Of a stretch of 64,000 nt of DNA, positions 11,703 to 20,528 are shown piece by piece. The position numbers were made by a program, and so were the translations under genes. Positions within the stretch are counted from its first letter, which is position 1. Every line of letters begins with the position of its first letter. Below the pieces are notes generated by a model. That model made no database searches. It was not told where the DNA came from and saw only the letters and a program-made list of their open reading frames with translations. The DNA is taken from the NCBI GenBank assembly GCA_964519895.1, contig CAZFLE010000025.1:9244-73243 (forward strand), given 5' to 3'. This stretch comes from CAYFPX01 sp964519895 (GTDB lineage Bacteria; Myxococcota_A; UBA796; CAJQPC01).

Positions 11703-12461
11703 TCACTCGGTGCTGCCCGAGTCCGCCAGCGGTCCCAGATCCGGGTCGACCTCGACCAGGTTGCCCAGCATCGCCCGGTTGTCCGAGTCGTCCAGGTACC
11801 CCCGGTCGTCGAACCAGGAGAAGTCCCCCATCACAACCAGTTCGCCGGCATCTCCCACCTGTTCCGCCGTGACGACCACGTCGCGATCGTCGGCGAACAG
11901 GACCGTCGCGCCGTTGCTCTCGACCCAACAGGACTCCAGGAATCGGATCTCGTCGATGCCGTTGGTGATCTGGTGGGCCCGGGACGGCACCGCCAGGGTG
12001 ACCTTGGCGGTGTTGGCCCCGGTCCCCGTGTAGCGGGCGTCGACACCCAGGTCCTCGAACAGTTGGTTGAAGGTCGTGCCGGCACAGTTCTCGGGGGACA
12101 CGACCGTCACCACCCGCACGCCCGCAGCCAGGGCCGTCTCGAGCTCGAACACGCTCTCGGACCCGTAGACCGAGTCGCCCTTGAGACCGGAGTCGACCAG
12201 CACCATGACCCGGTACTGGAGCGGATCCGCCAGCTCGGTGCGGTCGGAGACGTTCCAGCCATAGGTGTCCTTGATCCACTCGCTGGCGTCGTCGAACTTG
12301 CCGGCCCCGCTGTTGTTGCCGTCCTCGCCGTTGTGGCCCGTGTAGAGCAGGATCCGCTCGCCGGAAGGGTAGATCGGCTCCGGGACGGTGTCGGTGGTGC
12401 TGTCCGCGGTGTCGTCCGTGGCGTCATCGGTGCAGGCGATGAGCAGGGCCAAGGCGATCAT
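11703..12461 (-). CDS. Lipoprotein with GATase-like (DUF4350-type) domain
   Basis: This 252-residue lipoprotein (signal MIALALLIAC, then a Thr/Asp-rich linker) has an alpha/beta domain that opens with GERILLYTGHNGED and continues through RVMVLVDSGLKGDS, ELETALAAGVRVVTVV and ELVVMGDFSWFDD. The alternating strands and the late GDFSWFDD resemble class-I glutamine-amidotransferase-like folds such as DUF4350, but catalytic residues cannot be assigned. ATG 12461 has GGAGG seven bases upstream and overlaps the preceding gene's stop as ATGA, so the two are translationally coupled. It is the last gene of a three-gene minus-strand operon starting at 13962. Confidence 0.75.
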   Translation of the reverse strand: MIALALLIACTDDATDDTADSTTDTVPEPIYPSGERILLYTGHNGEDGNNSGAGKFDDASEWIKDTYGWNVSDRTELADPLQYRVMVLVDSGLKGDSVYGSESVFELETALAAGVRVVTVVSPENCAGTTFNQLFEDLGVDARYTGTGANTAKVTLAVPSRAHQITNGIDEIRFLESCWVESNGATVLFADDRDVVVTAEQVGDAGELVVMGDFSWFDDRGYLDDSDNRAMLGNLVEVDPDLGPLADSGSTE

Positions 12462-13522
12462 GGGGCGTCCTCCGGCGGGGGTTCGAGCATAACGCCGGGT
12501 CGAACCCAGGCCCGCAGCGCCTTGTGATCGGCGCCCGGGAGCCTCAGCGTGCGAACGCCGTCGACCTGGACCTGGCCCGCGAGCAGGTGGTCCAGGCGCA
12601 TCACGGGAAGGTCCGGCCAGCCGCCCCCCGCTGGCCACGTGCCCGCCCAGATGCCCTGGGGCTGCACCACGTCGGTCAGTCCACGGCTGAGCAGCAGCCG
12701 ATGGGGCCCACTGCCCGGCACAGCGTTCAGGTCCCCAGCGACCAGCGCCGGATCGCCGACACGGCAAGGCCCCCACGCCCGGGCCAGCCGACCCCGGTCC
12801 AGAGCCTCCGCGAGCCGCGCCATGTACGGGGCCAGCCCAGAGGCATCCAGGGGCACCGGCGGTGGTCCGTGCACGCCCAGCACACAGACCCCGTCCAGGC
12901 GGATCAGGGCCAGGGGCATCCGCGACGTGTCGGAACCGAATTCGTCCGTGACCACCGCCTCACAGGCCAGACCCTCTCGGCAGAACACCGCGGTGCCGTG
13001 GGAGTCCCGGGACAGCTCCCGGTCATAGTTGTCGGCCACCCGCGTCATGCCCGGGATCTGCAGTGCGCGCTTCTCGAGGGTCAGGACCACGTCGGCCTGG
13101 AGCCCGCCCAGGGCCTGTTCGAGCCCGTGGTGGGTCTCGGCGAACGCCTGCACATTGGCGCTCACCAACAGAAAGCCCTCCCCCGTCGATGGCCCCGGCG
13201 GCAAGCCGGCCAGGGCCAGCCCGGCCACCGTCAGCAGCATGGGCGCCCCGAAGCGTCGGTGGCGGAGCAAGAGTCCCAGGGCACCCAGGGGCCACAGCAG
13301 GAGACACCAGCGTGGCGCCGTGAGCAACAGGGCCTGGGCCGCATTGGTCCAGATGCGATCCGCTGGCAGCGCCCATGCTGCGCAGTGACAGGCCAGCCCG
13401 AGCAGCAGCGGCAGCACCACGACCTGGGCCACGTGGGCCCGGCGACGGGTGTCGGCGTCCAGGCGGGGGGAGCGCCGCCGCCCGGAGCGGGTGGCGCGAC
13501 GGGCCACGACGCCTTGCTCCAT
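12458..13522 (-). CDS. Membrane-anchored endonuclease/exonuclease/phosphatase (EEP) family protein
   Basis: This 354-residue protein begins with a basic segment and three hydrophobic helices (about residues 30-110), followed by an EEP-fold domain: LLVSANVQAF, VVLTLEKR, GTAVFCREG, VAGDLNAVPGSG and a final RLDHLLAG. The GDLN and RLDH(L) motifs are the metal and catalytic ones of this superfamily, which cleaves phosphodiesters in DNA, inositol phosphates or phospholipids; similar membrane-anchored forms are common and uncharacterised. The start at ATG 13522 overlaps the preceding gene's stop by one base, and its end overlaps the next gene by four, so it lies in a coupled operon. Confidence 0.85.
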   Translation of the reverse strand: MEQGVVARRATRSGRRRSPRLDADTRRRAHVAQVVVLPLLLGLACHCAAWALPADRIWTNAAQALLLTAPRWCLLLWPLGALGLLLRHRRFGAPMLLTVAGLALAGLPPGPSTGEGFLLVSANVQAFAETHHGLEQALGGLQADVVLTLEKRALQIPGMTRVADNYDRELSRDSHGTAVFCREGLACEAVVTDEFGSDTSRMPLALIRLDGVCVLGVHGPPPVPLDASGLAPYMARLAEALDRGRLARAWGPCRVGDPALVAGDLNAVPGSGPHRLLLSRGLTDVVQPQGIWAGTWPAGGGWPDLPVMRLDHLLAGQVQVDGVRTLRLPGADHKALRAWVRPGVMLEPPPEDAP

Positions 13523-13962
13523 CAGGGGATCGCGGGTGCCTGGACCACGTTGTAGACCGCACGGGCCTTGCCGATGGTCGCCCGGGGCACGCCCTGCCAC
13601 ACCTCGCAGTCCGCCACCGCGACCCGGTTGCCGAGCCGGAGGACCTGGGCGGTGCACCACAGGTCTTCGTCCGGCCGTCCGGGCCTCAGGAAGTCCATCC
13701 TCAGGTCCACCGTGCTGGTGCGGTCCTGCGGGCCCAGCTTGGTGAACACGGCCAGGCCCCCTGCGGCGTCGGCCAGGGCGGTCGCGACCCCGCCGTGCAG
13801 GGCCGGCCGGATGGGGTCGCCGACCATCTCGGGCCGAAAGGGCACCCGGACCAGGCAGCGCCCAGGCTCCAGCTCTTCGACCCGGAAGCCCAGCCAGACG
13901 TGGAGGGGAATGCCCTGCTCGAAGAACGCGATCAGGGCTTGTCGTCGCTGGCCTTCAGACAT
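13522..13962 (-). CDS. PaaI/YbgC-like hotdog-fold thioesterase
   Basis: This 146-residue protein is the usual length for single hotdog thioesterases. It has a hotdog helix signature, LHGGVATALADAAGG (from about residue 54), followed by STVDLRMDFLRPG and a closing strand VADCEVWQG. Family members hydrolyse acyl-CoA or aryl-CoA thioesters in the cytoplasm. It leads a three-gene operon with the EEP and lipoprotein genes. It is divergent from the GGDEF regulator across 86 bp, which must hold promoters for both. Confidence 0.88.
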   Translation of the reverse strand: MSEGQRRQALIAFFEQGIPLHVWLGFRVEELEPGRCLVRVPFRPEMVGDPIRPALHGGVATALADAAGGLAVFTKLGPQDRTSTVDLRMDFLRPGRPDEDLWCTAQVLRLGNRVAVADCEVWQGVPRATIGKARAVYNVVQAPAIP

Positions 13963-14048
13963 CTGCTCACAATCCGATGACCGGGATTAGCACGGTGCCG
14001 CACTGACGCGACCGCGGACCAGGGTAGAGTCGCCAACGAGGAGACGGA

Positions 14049-15575
14049 ATGGGTGCACCGAGGGCAGGACTCCAGAGGCTGCGAGGCACCTTTGCCGAGC
14101 AGCTCCAGAGTCAGGTCACCGAGCTCTCGCTCCTGCTTCGCGACGCGGCCGAAGACGACGAGCTGATGGACGTGCTCGAGGTCAGCCTGGGCAGCATCGC
14201 CAGCACCGCCAAGTCCCTGGAGCTCACCGTCGTGGCCGATGCCGCAGGACGGGCCCGGGACGCCTGCCGCGACGAAGGCGCTGCCAAGGCGGTCGACGAC
14301 CTGGCGACGCTCTGCAAGCGCCTCCAGGGCCACCGATCCCTGTTCCGCCCCGTGCTGATCCTGGCCGACGAAGAGGATCTGGAGCGGCTGCGGGATCGGC
14401 TGGGCAGCGCGCCTGTGCCCATTCGACTGTGCGCGTCGGTCGACAGCCTGCTGCGGGAGACCGGCCCCGAGCCGCCGAGCGCGGTGATCGTGCCCATGGA
14501 GTCCTTCAGCTCAGTGCTGACGGAGCTTCGCTGGCAAGAGGGCCTGGCCGAGATCCCCGTGTTCGTCTACGACAAGCGGGCCCGCAGCGACGTCCAGGAT
14601 CTGCACGAGCGCACCCGCGCTGCCCGGGAAGGCGCCGCCGGGTATCTGCACCCGGGCCTGGCCATTCCCGACGTGGTCGCTGCGGTCTGGGAGTCCCTCT
14701 ACAACGACGAGTCCATGCCCCACCGGGTGCTGGTCTCGATCTTCGACCACAACGCTGTGGAGCTGGTGCGGCAGTCCCTGCGCTGCCCGGAGATCCTGCT
14801 CCGCCACCAGCCGGCGCCCACTCGCCTGCTCCCGGACATCGCGGCCTTCCAGCCGGACATGGTCATCCTGGACCTGGATCCCGACAGCACGGCCGGGCCG
14901 GACCTGTGCCGGGTCTTGCGCCAGCACGAGATCTGGCGCGACGTGTTGATCACCTTCCTGGCACCCAACCCCGGGCTGGTCCGCTTCGGAATGCGTGCCG
15001 GGGCCGACGACGTGTTGGTCCGGGGTCTCCGTCGGGACGAATTCCGCGGCCGCATCATGGGCCAGCTGACCCGCCGGCGCAGACGCCTGCGCAGCGAACA
15101 GCGGGACCCCCTCACCAGCACGCTCAACCCGGGGCCCCTGCTGCGTCGCGCAAGCGAAGAGATCGGCCGCGCCCAGCGCTCGGGGCGGCCCCTGGCGGTC
15201 GGCCTGATCGACGTCGACGGCCTGCGGCTGATCAACGAGCGCAACGGCATGGGGGCCGGCGACACGGTGCTCCGCCTTGCCGCAAAGGCCTTCCGCACCA
15301 CCCTTCGGGACACCGACGTGATCGGCCGGGTCGGCCCCGACGAGCTCGCCGTCCTGTTGTGGAACTGCACCAGCGCCCAGGCCCAGGGCCGCATCGAGGA
15401 CGCTCTGGCCCTGTTCAATCACCTGGCTCGCGGGAACCCCAAGCTGGGCGACGTACGCCTGAGCGCCGGCGTCGCCGACACCACCCAGGGCCAGGGCAAG
15501 ACCCTGTCCCGCGCCGAGAGCGCGATGCTGGAAGCGCGCTACCGGGGAGACGGCCTGGTGGGTTCGGCTGTATAG
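14049..15575 (+). CDS. Hpt-like / REC / REC / degenerate GGDEF regulator
   Basis: This 508-residue cytoplasmic signalling protein has four parts. An Hpt-like helical region (1-95) lacks the usual phosphoaccepting His. The first receiver fold (about 100-215) has AVIVPME where the Asp should be. The second receiver (about 222-340) keeps DMVILDLD. A GGDEF domain (about 350-505) has the signature changed to GPDEL and the substrate motif to DVDGLRLINERNGMGAGD. An RDTD I-site lies five residues before GPDEL. Cyclase activity is doubtful; it may sense c-di-GMP or act as a scaffold. The ATG follows GAGGAGACGGA directly. It ends two bases from the convergent ferredoxin gene. Confidence 0.85.
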   Translation: MGAPRAGLQRLRGTFAEQLQSQVTELSLLLRDAAEDDELMDVLEVSLGSIASTAKSLELTVVADAAGRARDACRDEGAAKAVDDLATLCKRLQGHRSLFRPVLILADEEDLERLRDRLGSAPVPIRLCASVDSLLRETGPEPPSAVIVPMESFSSVLTELRWQEGLAEIPVFVYDKRARSDVQDLHERTRAAREGAAGYLHPGLAIPDVVAAVWESLYNDESMPHRVLVSIFDHNAVELVRQSLRCPEILLRHQPAPTRLLPDIAAFQPDMVILDLDPDSTAGPDLCRVLRQHEIWRDVLITFLAPNPGLVRFGMRAGADDVLVRGLRRDEFRGRIMGQLTRRRRRLRSEQRDPLTSTLNPGPLLRRASEEIGRAQRSGRPLAVGLIDVDGLRLINERNGMGAGDTVLRLAAKAFRTTLRDTDVIGRVGPDELAVLLWNCTSAQAQGRIEDALALFNHLARGNPKLGDVRLSAGVADTTQGQGKTLSRAESAMLEARYRGDGLVGSAV

Positions 15576-15577
15576 AC

Positions 15578-15988
15578 CTAGATCTCGATGAATTCGAAGG
15601 CGCGGACCTTGGCGCTCTCGCTGATCAGCTGGGCGCAGCAGCCCAGGCGCAGGTCTTCGGAGAAGCCGTTCTCCTTGAGGGTCGCGCGCTCGCGCGCTTC
15701 CTGAGCGCTCAGGTTGTCCTCGCCGTCCAGGACCTCGACCCGGCAGGTACCGCAGGTGGCGTCGGAACAGCCGGTGCCGATGGGCTTGTGCATGTTGCCC
15801 GAGATGTAGACCAGGGTGTCGGTCGCCGAGCCCTGGACCGACTGCTCCATGCCGTCGCCGTCGAGCACGATCAGGCTGACCTTGGGGCGCTCCTTGCGAG
15901 CGGGGGCCTGGGGACGGCGACCGTCGCCATCGCCGCTGCCCAGTCCGAGCAGGCTCTTGATCTTCTTGCGAATGCCGAACGGCGTCAT
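15578..15988 (-). CDS. [2Fe-2S] ferredoxin
   Basis: This 136-residue protein has a basic N-terminal extension of about 35 residues (MTPFGIRKKIKSLLGLG, then a Gly/Arg linker) and then a plant-type ferredoxin fold. The cluster ligands are visible as GCSDATCGTCRVEV (C-x4-C-x2-C) and a distal Cys in LGCCAQLI. It should shuttle single electrons in the cytoplasm; the partner is not indicated. The N-terminal extension is longer than in free ferredoxins and could be a docking or membrane-contact segment. ATG 15988 has GGAG at a suitable distance. It is divergent from the PEGA gene. Confidence 0.9.
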   Translation of the reverse strand: MTPFGIRKKIKSLLGLGSGDGDGRRPQAPARKERPKVSLIVLDGDGMEQSVQGSATDTLVYISGNMHKPIGTGCSDATCGTCRVEVLDGEDNLSAQEARERATLKENGFSEDLRLGCCAQLISESAKVRAFEFIEI

Positions 15989-16099
15989 CGGGGGCTCCAG
16001 GAGGGCGTCCGCCCCGCCCTTAGCGACAGCTGCCGGGCGCCGCAAGGCCCGACGGGGTAGACTGCGGCGCTTCTTCAGGTGGTCCCCGGAGCTGTGACA

Positions 16100-17200
16100 A
16101 TGACCGCGCTCGTCTGGACACTGCTGACTGCGCAGGCCCTGGCCCAGGACACGGGCGACGTCTTCGTCACCCTGGTCGACGGCAACGCCGGCACGATCTT
16201 CCTGGACGGCAACGACACCGGCCTGAAGACCCCGGCCACCCTCAAGGGCGTCACCATCGGTCAGCACCAGATCCAGGTCCGCGGCGACTGCATGGTCGCC
16301 AACGCCACGGTCGACGTCGCCATGGGCCGCATCGCCCGGACCGAGATGCAGATGTCCTCGGTCGGTGGCTTCCTGATGATGGAGATCACCCCAGCCGAAG
16401 CCACCGTGTTCCTGGACGGGGTCAAGGTCGGCAACGGTCCCACCCTGGGCATCGAAGCCGACTGCGGCGACCACGTGATCGAAGCCACCGCCGACGGCCT
16501 GGCCCCGGAAAAACGCACCATCCGCGTCGAGATGGGCAGCGCCACCCAGCTGCGCTTCGACCTGGGCGAAGCGGGCTTCGGCACCCTGTCCCTGATGGTC
16601 GAGCCGGTCACCGCCGAGCTCTTCCTGGACGGCAAGTCCGTGGCCGTCGGCCCGGTCGAGGTCGAAGACGTCGCCAAGGGCGATCACACCGTCGGCGCCA
16701 TCCTCGACGGCTACGAGCCTCTGGAACAGCGGGTGAGCGTCAAGGCCGGGGACGTGACGCGCCTGGACCTGACCCTGACCCCCGCCGCCGGCGGCGACGG
16801 CGCAGACTCATCGACCGACGGCGACAAGCAGGACGACCCCGACCAGGCCGCCGCAGACGAGCCCAAGCCCGCCAAGGCGCCTCGGGAGAGCAAGGGTCGT
16901 GGCAAGAAGATCCTGCTGACGGGCGCGTCGGTGGTCGCAGCGGGCATCGGCACAGGCTTTGTGCTGACGGCGTACAACAACTACACCGTGAACTACGTCC
17001 CGGGCATCTCGCGCTGCGGCTTCGAAGACGCCGAGTGCCAGGACAAGTGGAACGAGTACCACCGGCTGGGCATCCGCCGGTATCAGTACATCGGCTATGG
17101 CCTCATCGGTGCCGGCGCGGTCGGCCTGGGCACCACCGGCCTGATGATCATCCTGTCCGAGGACGGCACGCCGATCGTCGGCCTCACCGGGCGCTGGTAG
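16100..17200 (+). CDS. PEGA-domain exported/membrane protein
   Basis: This 366-residue protein starts with a signal peptide (MTALVWTLLTAQALAQ) and has three PEGA-type beta modules in tandem, around residues 22-88, 92-158 and 165-235. Each has a strand like ATVFLDGVKVGNGPTLGI or AELFLDGKSVAVGPVEV ending in a Gly-His turn. An acidic/Lys linker follows (about 240-270), then two hydrophobic segments near 272-292 and 330-355. PEGA modules are found on surface proteins and beside kinases in myxobacteria, and probably bind peptidoglycan or matrix. Start 16100 is preferred to GTG 16079 because GGAG lies at 16085-16088 and the signal peptide then begins cleanly. Confidence 0.82.
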   Translation: MTALVWTLLTAQALAQDTGDVFVTLVDGNAGTIFLDGNDTGLKTPATLKGVTIGQHQIQVRGDCMVANATVDVAMGRIARTEMQMSSVGGFLMMEITPAEATVFLDGVKVGNGPTLGIEADCGDHVIEATADGLAPEKRTIRVEMGSATQLRFDLGEAGFGTLSLMVEPVTAELFLDGKSVAVGPVEVEDVAKGDHTVGAILDGYEPLEQRVSVKAGDVTRLDLTLTPAAGGDGADSSTDGDKQDDPDQAAADEPKPAKAPRESKGRGKKILLTGASVVAAGIGTGFVLTAYNNYTVNYVPGISRCGFEDAECQDKWNEYHRLGIRRYQYIGYGLIGAGAVGLGTTGLMIILSEDGTPIVGLTGRW

Positions 17201-17219
17201 CCCTGGCCTCGACGTCCGC

Positions 17220-18395
17220 TCAGTCCCGGGTGTAGGCCCCGGCGTGGGTGAAGAGTCCTGAGAGCCAGGTGATGTCCGCGCCGTCCGGCAGGGTCACAGC
17301 GGCCCGATACAGCTCGCCGCTGGTCACCTCGATGTACCCGTAGTCCCAGAAGTGGTCCGGCCAGGCCGTCCAGCCGGCGGTGCCCATGGCGAAGGTCCCG
17401 GAATTCTGCACCAGGCAGCGCCGGGACTCGCGCAGGCTGTAGGAGGACTCCCACCAGTCCCGCCAGTACAGGTTCATGTGCAGGTACATCCACTCGCCAC
17501 CCCGGGGGGTCCACTCAAAGGTCTCCGACGCGCTGATCGTGGGCTCGCCAGAACCGAGCACCGGCGTGGTGAACGACGTGGCGCTGCCGGCGGTGAAGGC
17601 ATCGTGCAGCGTGAACGCCGGCCAGATGCCCTGGGCCAGGGCGACGTCCCAGTCCGCGCCGGCCCCGTACTCCTGGGTGCTCTCGAGCACGTGGGAGAAG
17701 CCTCCATCGCTCTCGAGGGCCAGCTGGACGACCCCACCGTCCGAGCTGGCCAGCCCGATGGCTTCGACCCCCAGGTCGGTGAGGGTCAGGACCGGCCCCG
17801 ACGGGTTCTGGTCCAGGCAGTCGTCGACGGGGCCGATGTAGTCGTGCACGTCAAAAACCGGGAAGCCATCGAAGAGCCAGACGTCGGAGCTCCCATAGTC
17901 GCCGTCGCCGGCCTCGTACCCGGTGGAGCGCGTGTAGACGTGGATGCCGAGTCCGCCGTCGACCCCGGTTCGATCCGGCAGGAAGGTGAAGGCGTCCTCG
18001 CGGGTGCCGGTGATGCCGGGCCCGGACACGGTCACGGACACCAGGCCCTCGCGCAGGGTCTCCGGCGTCTCGACGGACACCGTGCCTGCGGTGGTGCCGA
18101 GCACGATCGCGTCGCTGGTGCCGAACAGGACCCGGTCCACCCCGATCAGATCGTCGCCGCTGATCACCACCTCCTGGCCACCGCCATTGGTGCCCAGGTC
18201 CGGGCTGACGCCGGTGACTGCGACCTCGACCGGCACTGTGTCCGTGTCGCTGTCGGCGTCCGTGTCCGAATCGGTGTCCGAGTCGGTGTCGGTGTCGGTG
18301 TCCGCGTCGGCGTCCAGGTCCCCGGACTGGGGGTCGTCCACGTCGACGACCGGGGTGCAGGCCAGAGCCATCAGCAGCAAGGGGGACACCAACAT
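17220..18395 (-). CDS. IPT/TIG-domain lipoprotein with Asp/Thr linker
   Basis: This 391-residue lipoprotein has the signal MLVSPLLLMALAC, then a linker of about 35 residues made almost only of Asp, Thr, Ser and Ala. An IPT/TIG immunoglobulin-like domain follows (about residues 58-135: VSPDLGTNGGGQEVVISGDDLIGV, shown here only in part as GTNGGGQEVVISG). The C-terminal 250 residues are unassigned and rich in Trp, Tyr and Gly, as in extracellular domains. Outer-surface location is inferred. It is divergent from the FAD-oxidase gene with a 39-bp gap. Confidence 0.8.
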   Translation of the reverse strand: MLVSPLLLMALACTPVVDVDDPQSGDLDADADTDTDTDSDTDSDTDADSDTDTVPVEVAVTGVSPDLGTNGGGQEVVISGDDLIGVDRVLFGTSDAIVLGTTAGTVSVETPETLREGLVSVTVSGPGITGTREDAFTFLPDRTGVDGGLGIHVYTRSTGYEAGDGDYGSSDVWLFDGFPVFDVHDYIGPVDDCLDQNPSGPVLTLTDLGVEAIGLASSDGGVVQLALESDGGFSHVLESTQEYGAGADWDVALAQGIWPAFTLHDAFTAGSATSFTTPVLGSGEPTISASETFEWTPRGGEWMYLHMNLYWRDWWESSYSLRESRRCLVQNSGTFAMGTAGWTAWPDHFWDYGYIEVTSGELYRAAVTLPDGADITWLSGLFTHAGAYTRD

Positions 18396-18434
18396 CGTGC
18401 GGCAATCTACCCCGGGAAGTCTTACTCAGCGCCC

Positions 18435-19859
18435 ATGGCGCCCCCCGCCCCGCCCTTCTCGGTCGTGACGGACCCTCAGGTCCTGGCTGGCTACCTGACC
18501 GACGCGAGCAACCTCCAGGGCCACGCCGACGGCCTGATCCGACCCCGCTCGCCGGACCAGGTCGCCCAGGTCCTGGGCTGGTGTCAGGCTCACCAGCAGC
18601 CTCTGACGGTGACCGCCCAGCGCACCAGCACGACGGGCGCCCCCGTGCCCCAGGGGGGCTGGTTGCTGTCCATGGAGCACCTGGATGCGATCGAAGGGAT
18701 CGGCCACGACAGCGCCCGGGCCCAAGGCGGCGTGCTCCTGGGCGAGCTCCAGGACCAGATCGAGGCCACGGGCCGGTACTTTCCCCCGGACCCCACCAGC
18801 CGCCACGAGTGCACCCTGGGCGCCGCCATCGCGTGCAATGCCTCGGGTGCCAGGTCCTACCGCTACGGCCCCATCCGCCCCTGGGTCACCGCACTCCAGG
18901 TCGCCCTGCCCACCGGCGAGCTCTGGGAGGTCACGCGCGACGATGCGGTGCCCGACCACTGGCCGGTGCCCACGTGGACCCCGCCTTCGGTCAAGTCCGC
19001 CGCTGGCTACGCCCCTGCCGACAACCTGCTCGATCTCTTCATCGGGCAAGAGGGCACCCTGGGCGTCATCACCGCGGCGACCCTGCGGCTCACGGACCTG
19101 GCCGACCAGGTCTTCGGTGTGCTCGTGTTCCTCCCTTCGGTCGCCGACGGCCTGGCGCTGGTGCGCAGGGTGCGTGACGGGGCCGACGGGGTCGCTCCGC
19201 GCTGCATCGAGTGGTACGACGCGGCGAGCCTGGAGCTGGTCCGAGCGCGGGAGCCGGGCATCCCCGTCGGCGCCCAGGCGGCGGTCTGGTGTGAGCAGGA
19301 GACCACCCACGCCAGCGTGGAGCAGGACCTGGAGGCCTGGTGGTCTGTGCTCCAGGACAGCGGTGCGCTGGTCGATGACACGGTCTTCGCCGACGACCCG
19401 GCCGGCCATGCCCGCCTGGCGGCGATCCGGCACGCGGTCCCGGCCGGCGTCAACGAGCGGGTCGTGGCCAACGGCATGCGCAAGATCGGCACAGACTGCG
19501 CGGTGCCTGACCACGCCTTGGCAGAGCTCATGGCGGCCTACGCCGCGGCCCCGGTTGAGAGCGTGCTGTTCGGCCACATCGGCGACAACCACCTGCACCT
19601 GAACATGCTGCCCAAGACCGCGGCCCAGGCGGCCCAGGCCCATGACTACTACCGACAGCTGTGCCGACTGGCCGTCGCCCGGGGTGGCACCGTGTCCGCC
19701 GAACACGGCATCGGCAAGCTCAAGCGGGCACACCTGGCCGACATGCTCGGCCCGGACCTGCTGGCCGACTTCCGGGCGCTGAAGCGGGCTGTGGATCCGG
19801 CTTGGATCCTGGGCCGCGGCACGCTCTTGGCCCCGCCAGAGGCCCCGTCCACGAACTGA
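18435..19859 (+). CDS. FAD-linked oxidase (GlcD / D-lactate dehydrogenase-like)
   Basis: This 474-residue flavoenzyme of the vanillyl-alcohol-oxidase/PCMH type starts at ATG 18435. The N-terminal FAD-binding domain has QPLTVTAQRTSTTGAPVPQG, CTLGAAIACNASGARSY and LFIGQEGTLGVIT. The C-terminal substrate domain has FGHIGDNHLHLNMLP, the metal or substrate His cluster of glycolate and D-lactate dehydrogenases, and closes with GGTVSAEHGIGKLK and LKRAVDPAWILGRG. The likely reaction is oxidation of a D-2-hydroxy acid to the 2-oxo acid, passing electrons to a carrier; the exact substrate is not determinable. No iron-sulfur domain is fused. The gene stands ten bases before the sigma factor gene. Confidence 0.88.
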   Translation: MAPPAPPFSVVTDPQVLAGYLTDASNLQGHADGLIRPRSPDQVAQVLGWCQAHQQPLTVTAQRTSTTGAPVPQGGWLLSMEHLDAIEGIGHDSARAQGGVLLGELQDQIEATGRYFPPDPTSRHECTLGAAIACNASGARSYRYGPIRPWVTALQVALPTGELWEVTRDDAVPDHWPVPTWTPPSVKSAAGYAPADNLLDLFIGQEGTLGVITAATLRLTDLADQVFGVLVFLPSVADGLALVRRVRDGADGVAPRCIEWYDAASLELVRAREPGIPVGAQAAVWCEQETTHASVEQDLEAWWSVLQDSGALVDDTVFADDPAGHARLAAIRHAVPAGVNERVVANGMRKIGTDCAVPDHALAELMAAYAAAPVESVLFGHIGDNHLHLNMLPKTAAQAAQAHDYYRQLCRLAVARGGTVSAEHGIGKLKRAHLADMLGPDLLADFRALKRAVDPAWILGRGTLLAPPEAPSTN

Positions 19860-19868
19860 CGTGTAAGG

Positions 19869-20522
19869 ATGGCGCCGGACCTTCGTTGTCAGGGCGGAGG
19901 TGACGGAGCGCACACACCCTTGACCCTGCCAGACCGGGCTCTCGCCGCGGGTGGCCTGGCGTCGCTGGACAGCGAGCGCGAGGTGGTCGAAGCCCTGCGC
20001 GGCGGGGACCAACAGGCCCTGGCCACGCTCTATGGCTGGTACGGCGATCGGCTTTACCGCCAGGCCATCCTGCCCCGGCTGCCCATCGTCGAGCTGGCCG
20101 AAGACGTGCTCCGCGACACCTTTCGCCTGGCCCTGGAACGCATCGATCAATTCAACCTGGAGGACCGCAGCATCTTCTTCTGGCTCCGCCGGATCGCCAT
20201 CAACCGCGCCCTCGATACCCACCGGGCCCACGCCCGGGCCCAGCGCCTCGAGGACAAGCTGGTGGCCGAACCGGAGTCTGCGCCCGTCGGCGTCGCGCCC
20301 CCCGCCCCCGATCGCAAGGTCGAGGTCGAGGAGACGGCGGCGCTGGTGGCCGAGGCGCTGGCGCTCATCAACCCCCGCTACGCCGAGGCTCTGCGACTCC
20401 GCTTGTTGGAAGAGATGAGCCGAGAGGACTGTGCCAAGGCCTTGGGCGTCAACGTCAACAACTTCGACGTCATCTTGCACCGGGCCACCAAGGCCTTCCG
20501 CAAGATCTACCCACCCCGCTAG
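19869..20522 (+). CDS. ECF-type RNA polymerase sigma factor
   Basis: This 217-residue sigma-70-family protein has region 2 (about 42-112: ALATLYGWYGDRLYRQA, ELAEDVLRDTFRLAL, IFFWLRRIAINRALD) and region 4 (about 155-215: EALALINPRYAEALRLRLLE, then MSREDCAKALGVNVNNFDVI, HRATKAFR). The usual ECF linker is longer and Glu/Pro-rich here. It would direct RNA polymerase to a stress or envelope regulon. The ATG at 19869 has almost no leader after AAGG; TTG 19920 is an alternative that would remove 17 poorly conserved residues. It lies six bases from the membrane-protein gene that follows, an arrangement typical of sigma/anti-sigma pairs. Confidence 0.88.
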   Translation: MAPDLRCQGGGDGAHTPLTLPDRALAAGGLASLDSEREVVEALRGGDQQALATLYGWYGDRLYRQAILPRLPIVELAEDVLRDTFRLALERIDQFNLEDRSIFFWLRRIAINRALDTHRAHARAQRLEDKLVAEPESAPVGVAPPAPDRKVEVEETAALVAEALALINPRYAEALRLRLLEEMSREDCAKALGVNVNNFDVILHRATKAFRKIYPPR

Positions 20523-20528
20523 ACCCTG

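Noticed and set aside
11524..12033. Peptides translated from the 51-bp array
   Set aside because: All frames are open because the period is divisible by three; no ribosome binding site or start precedes them.
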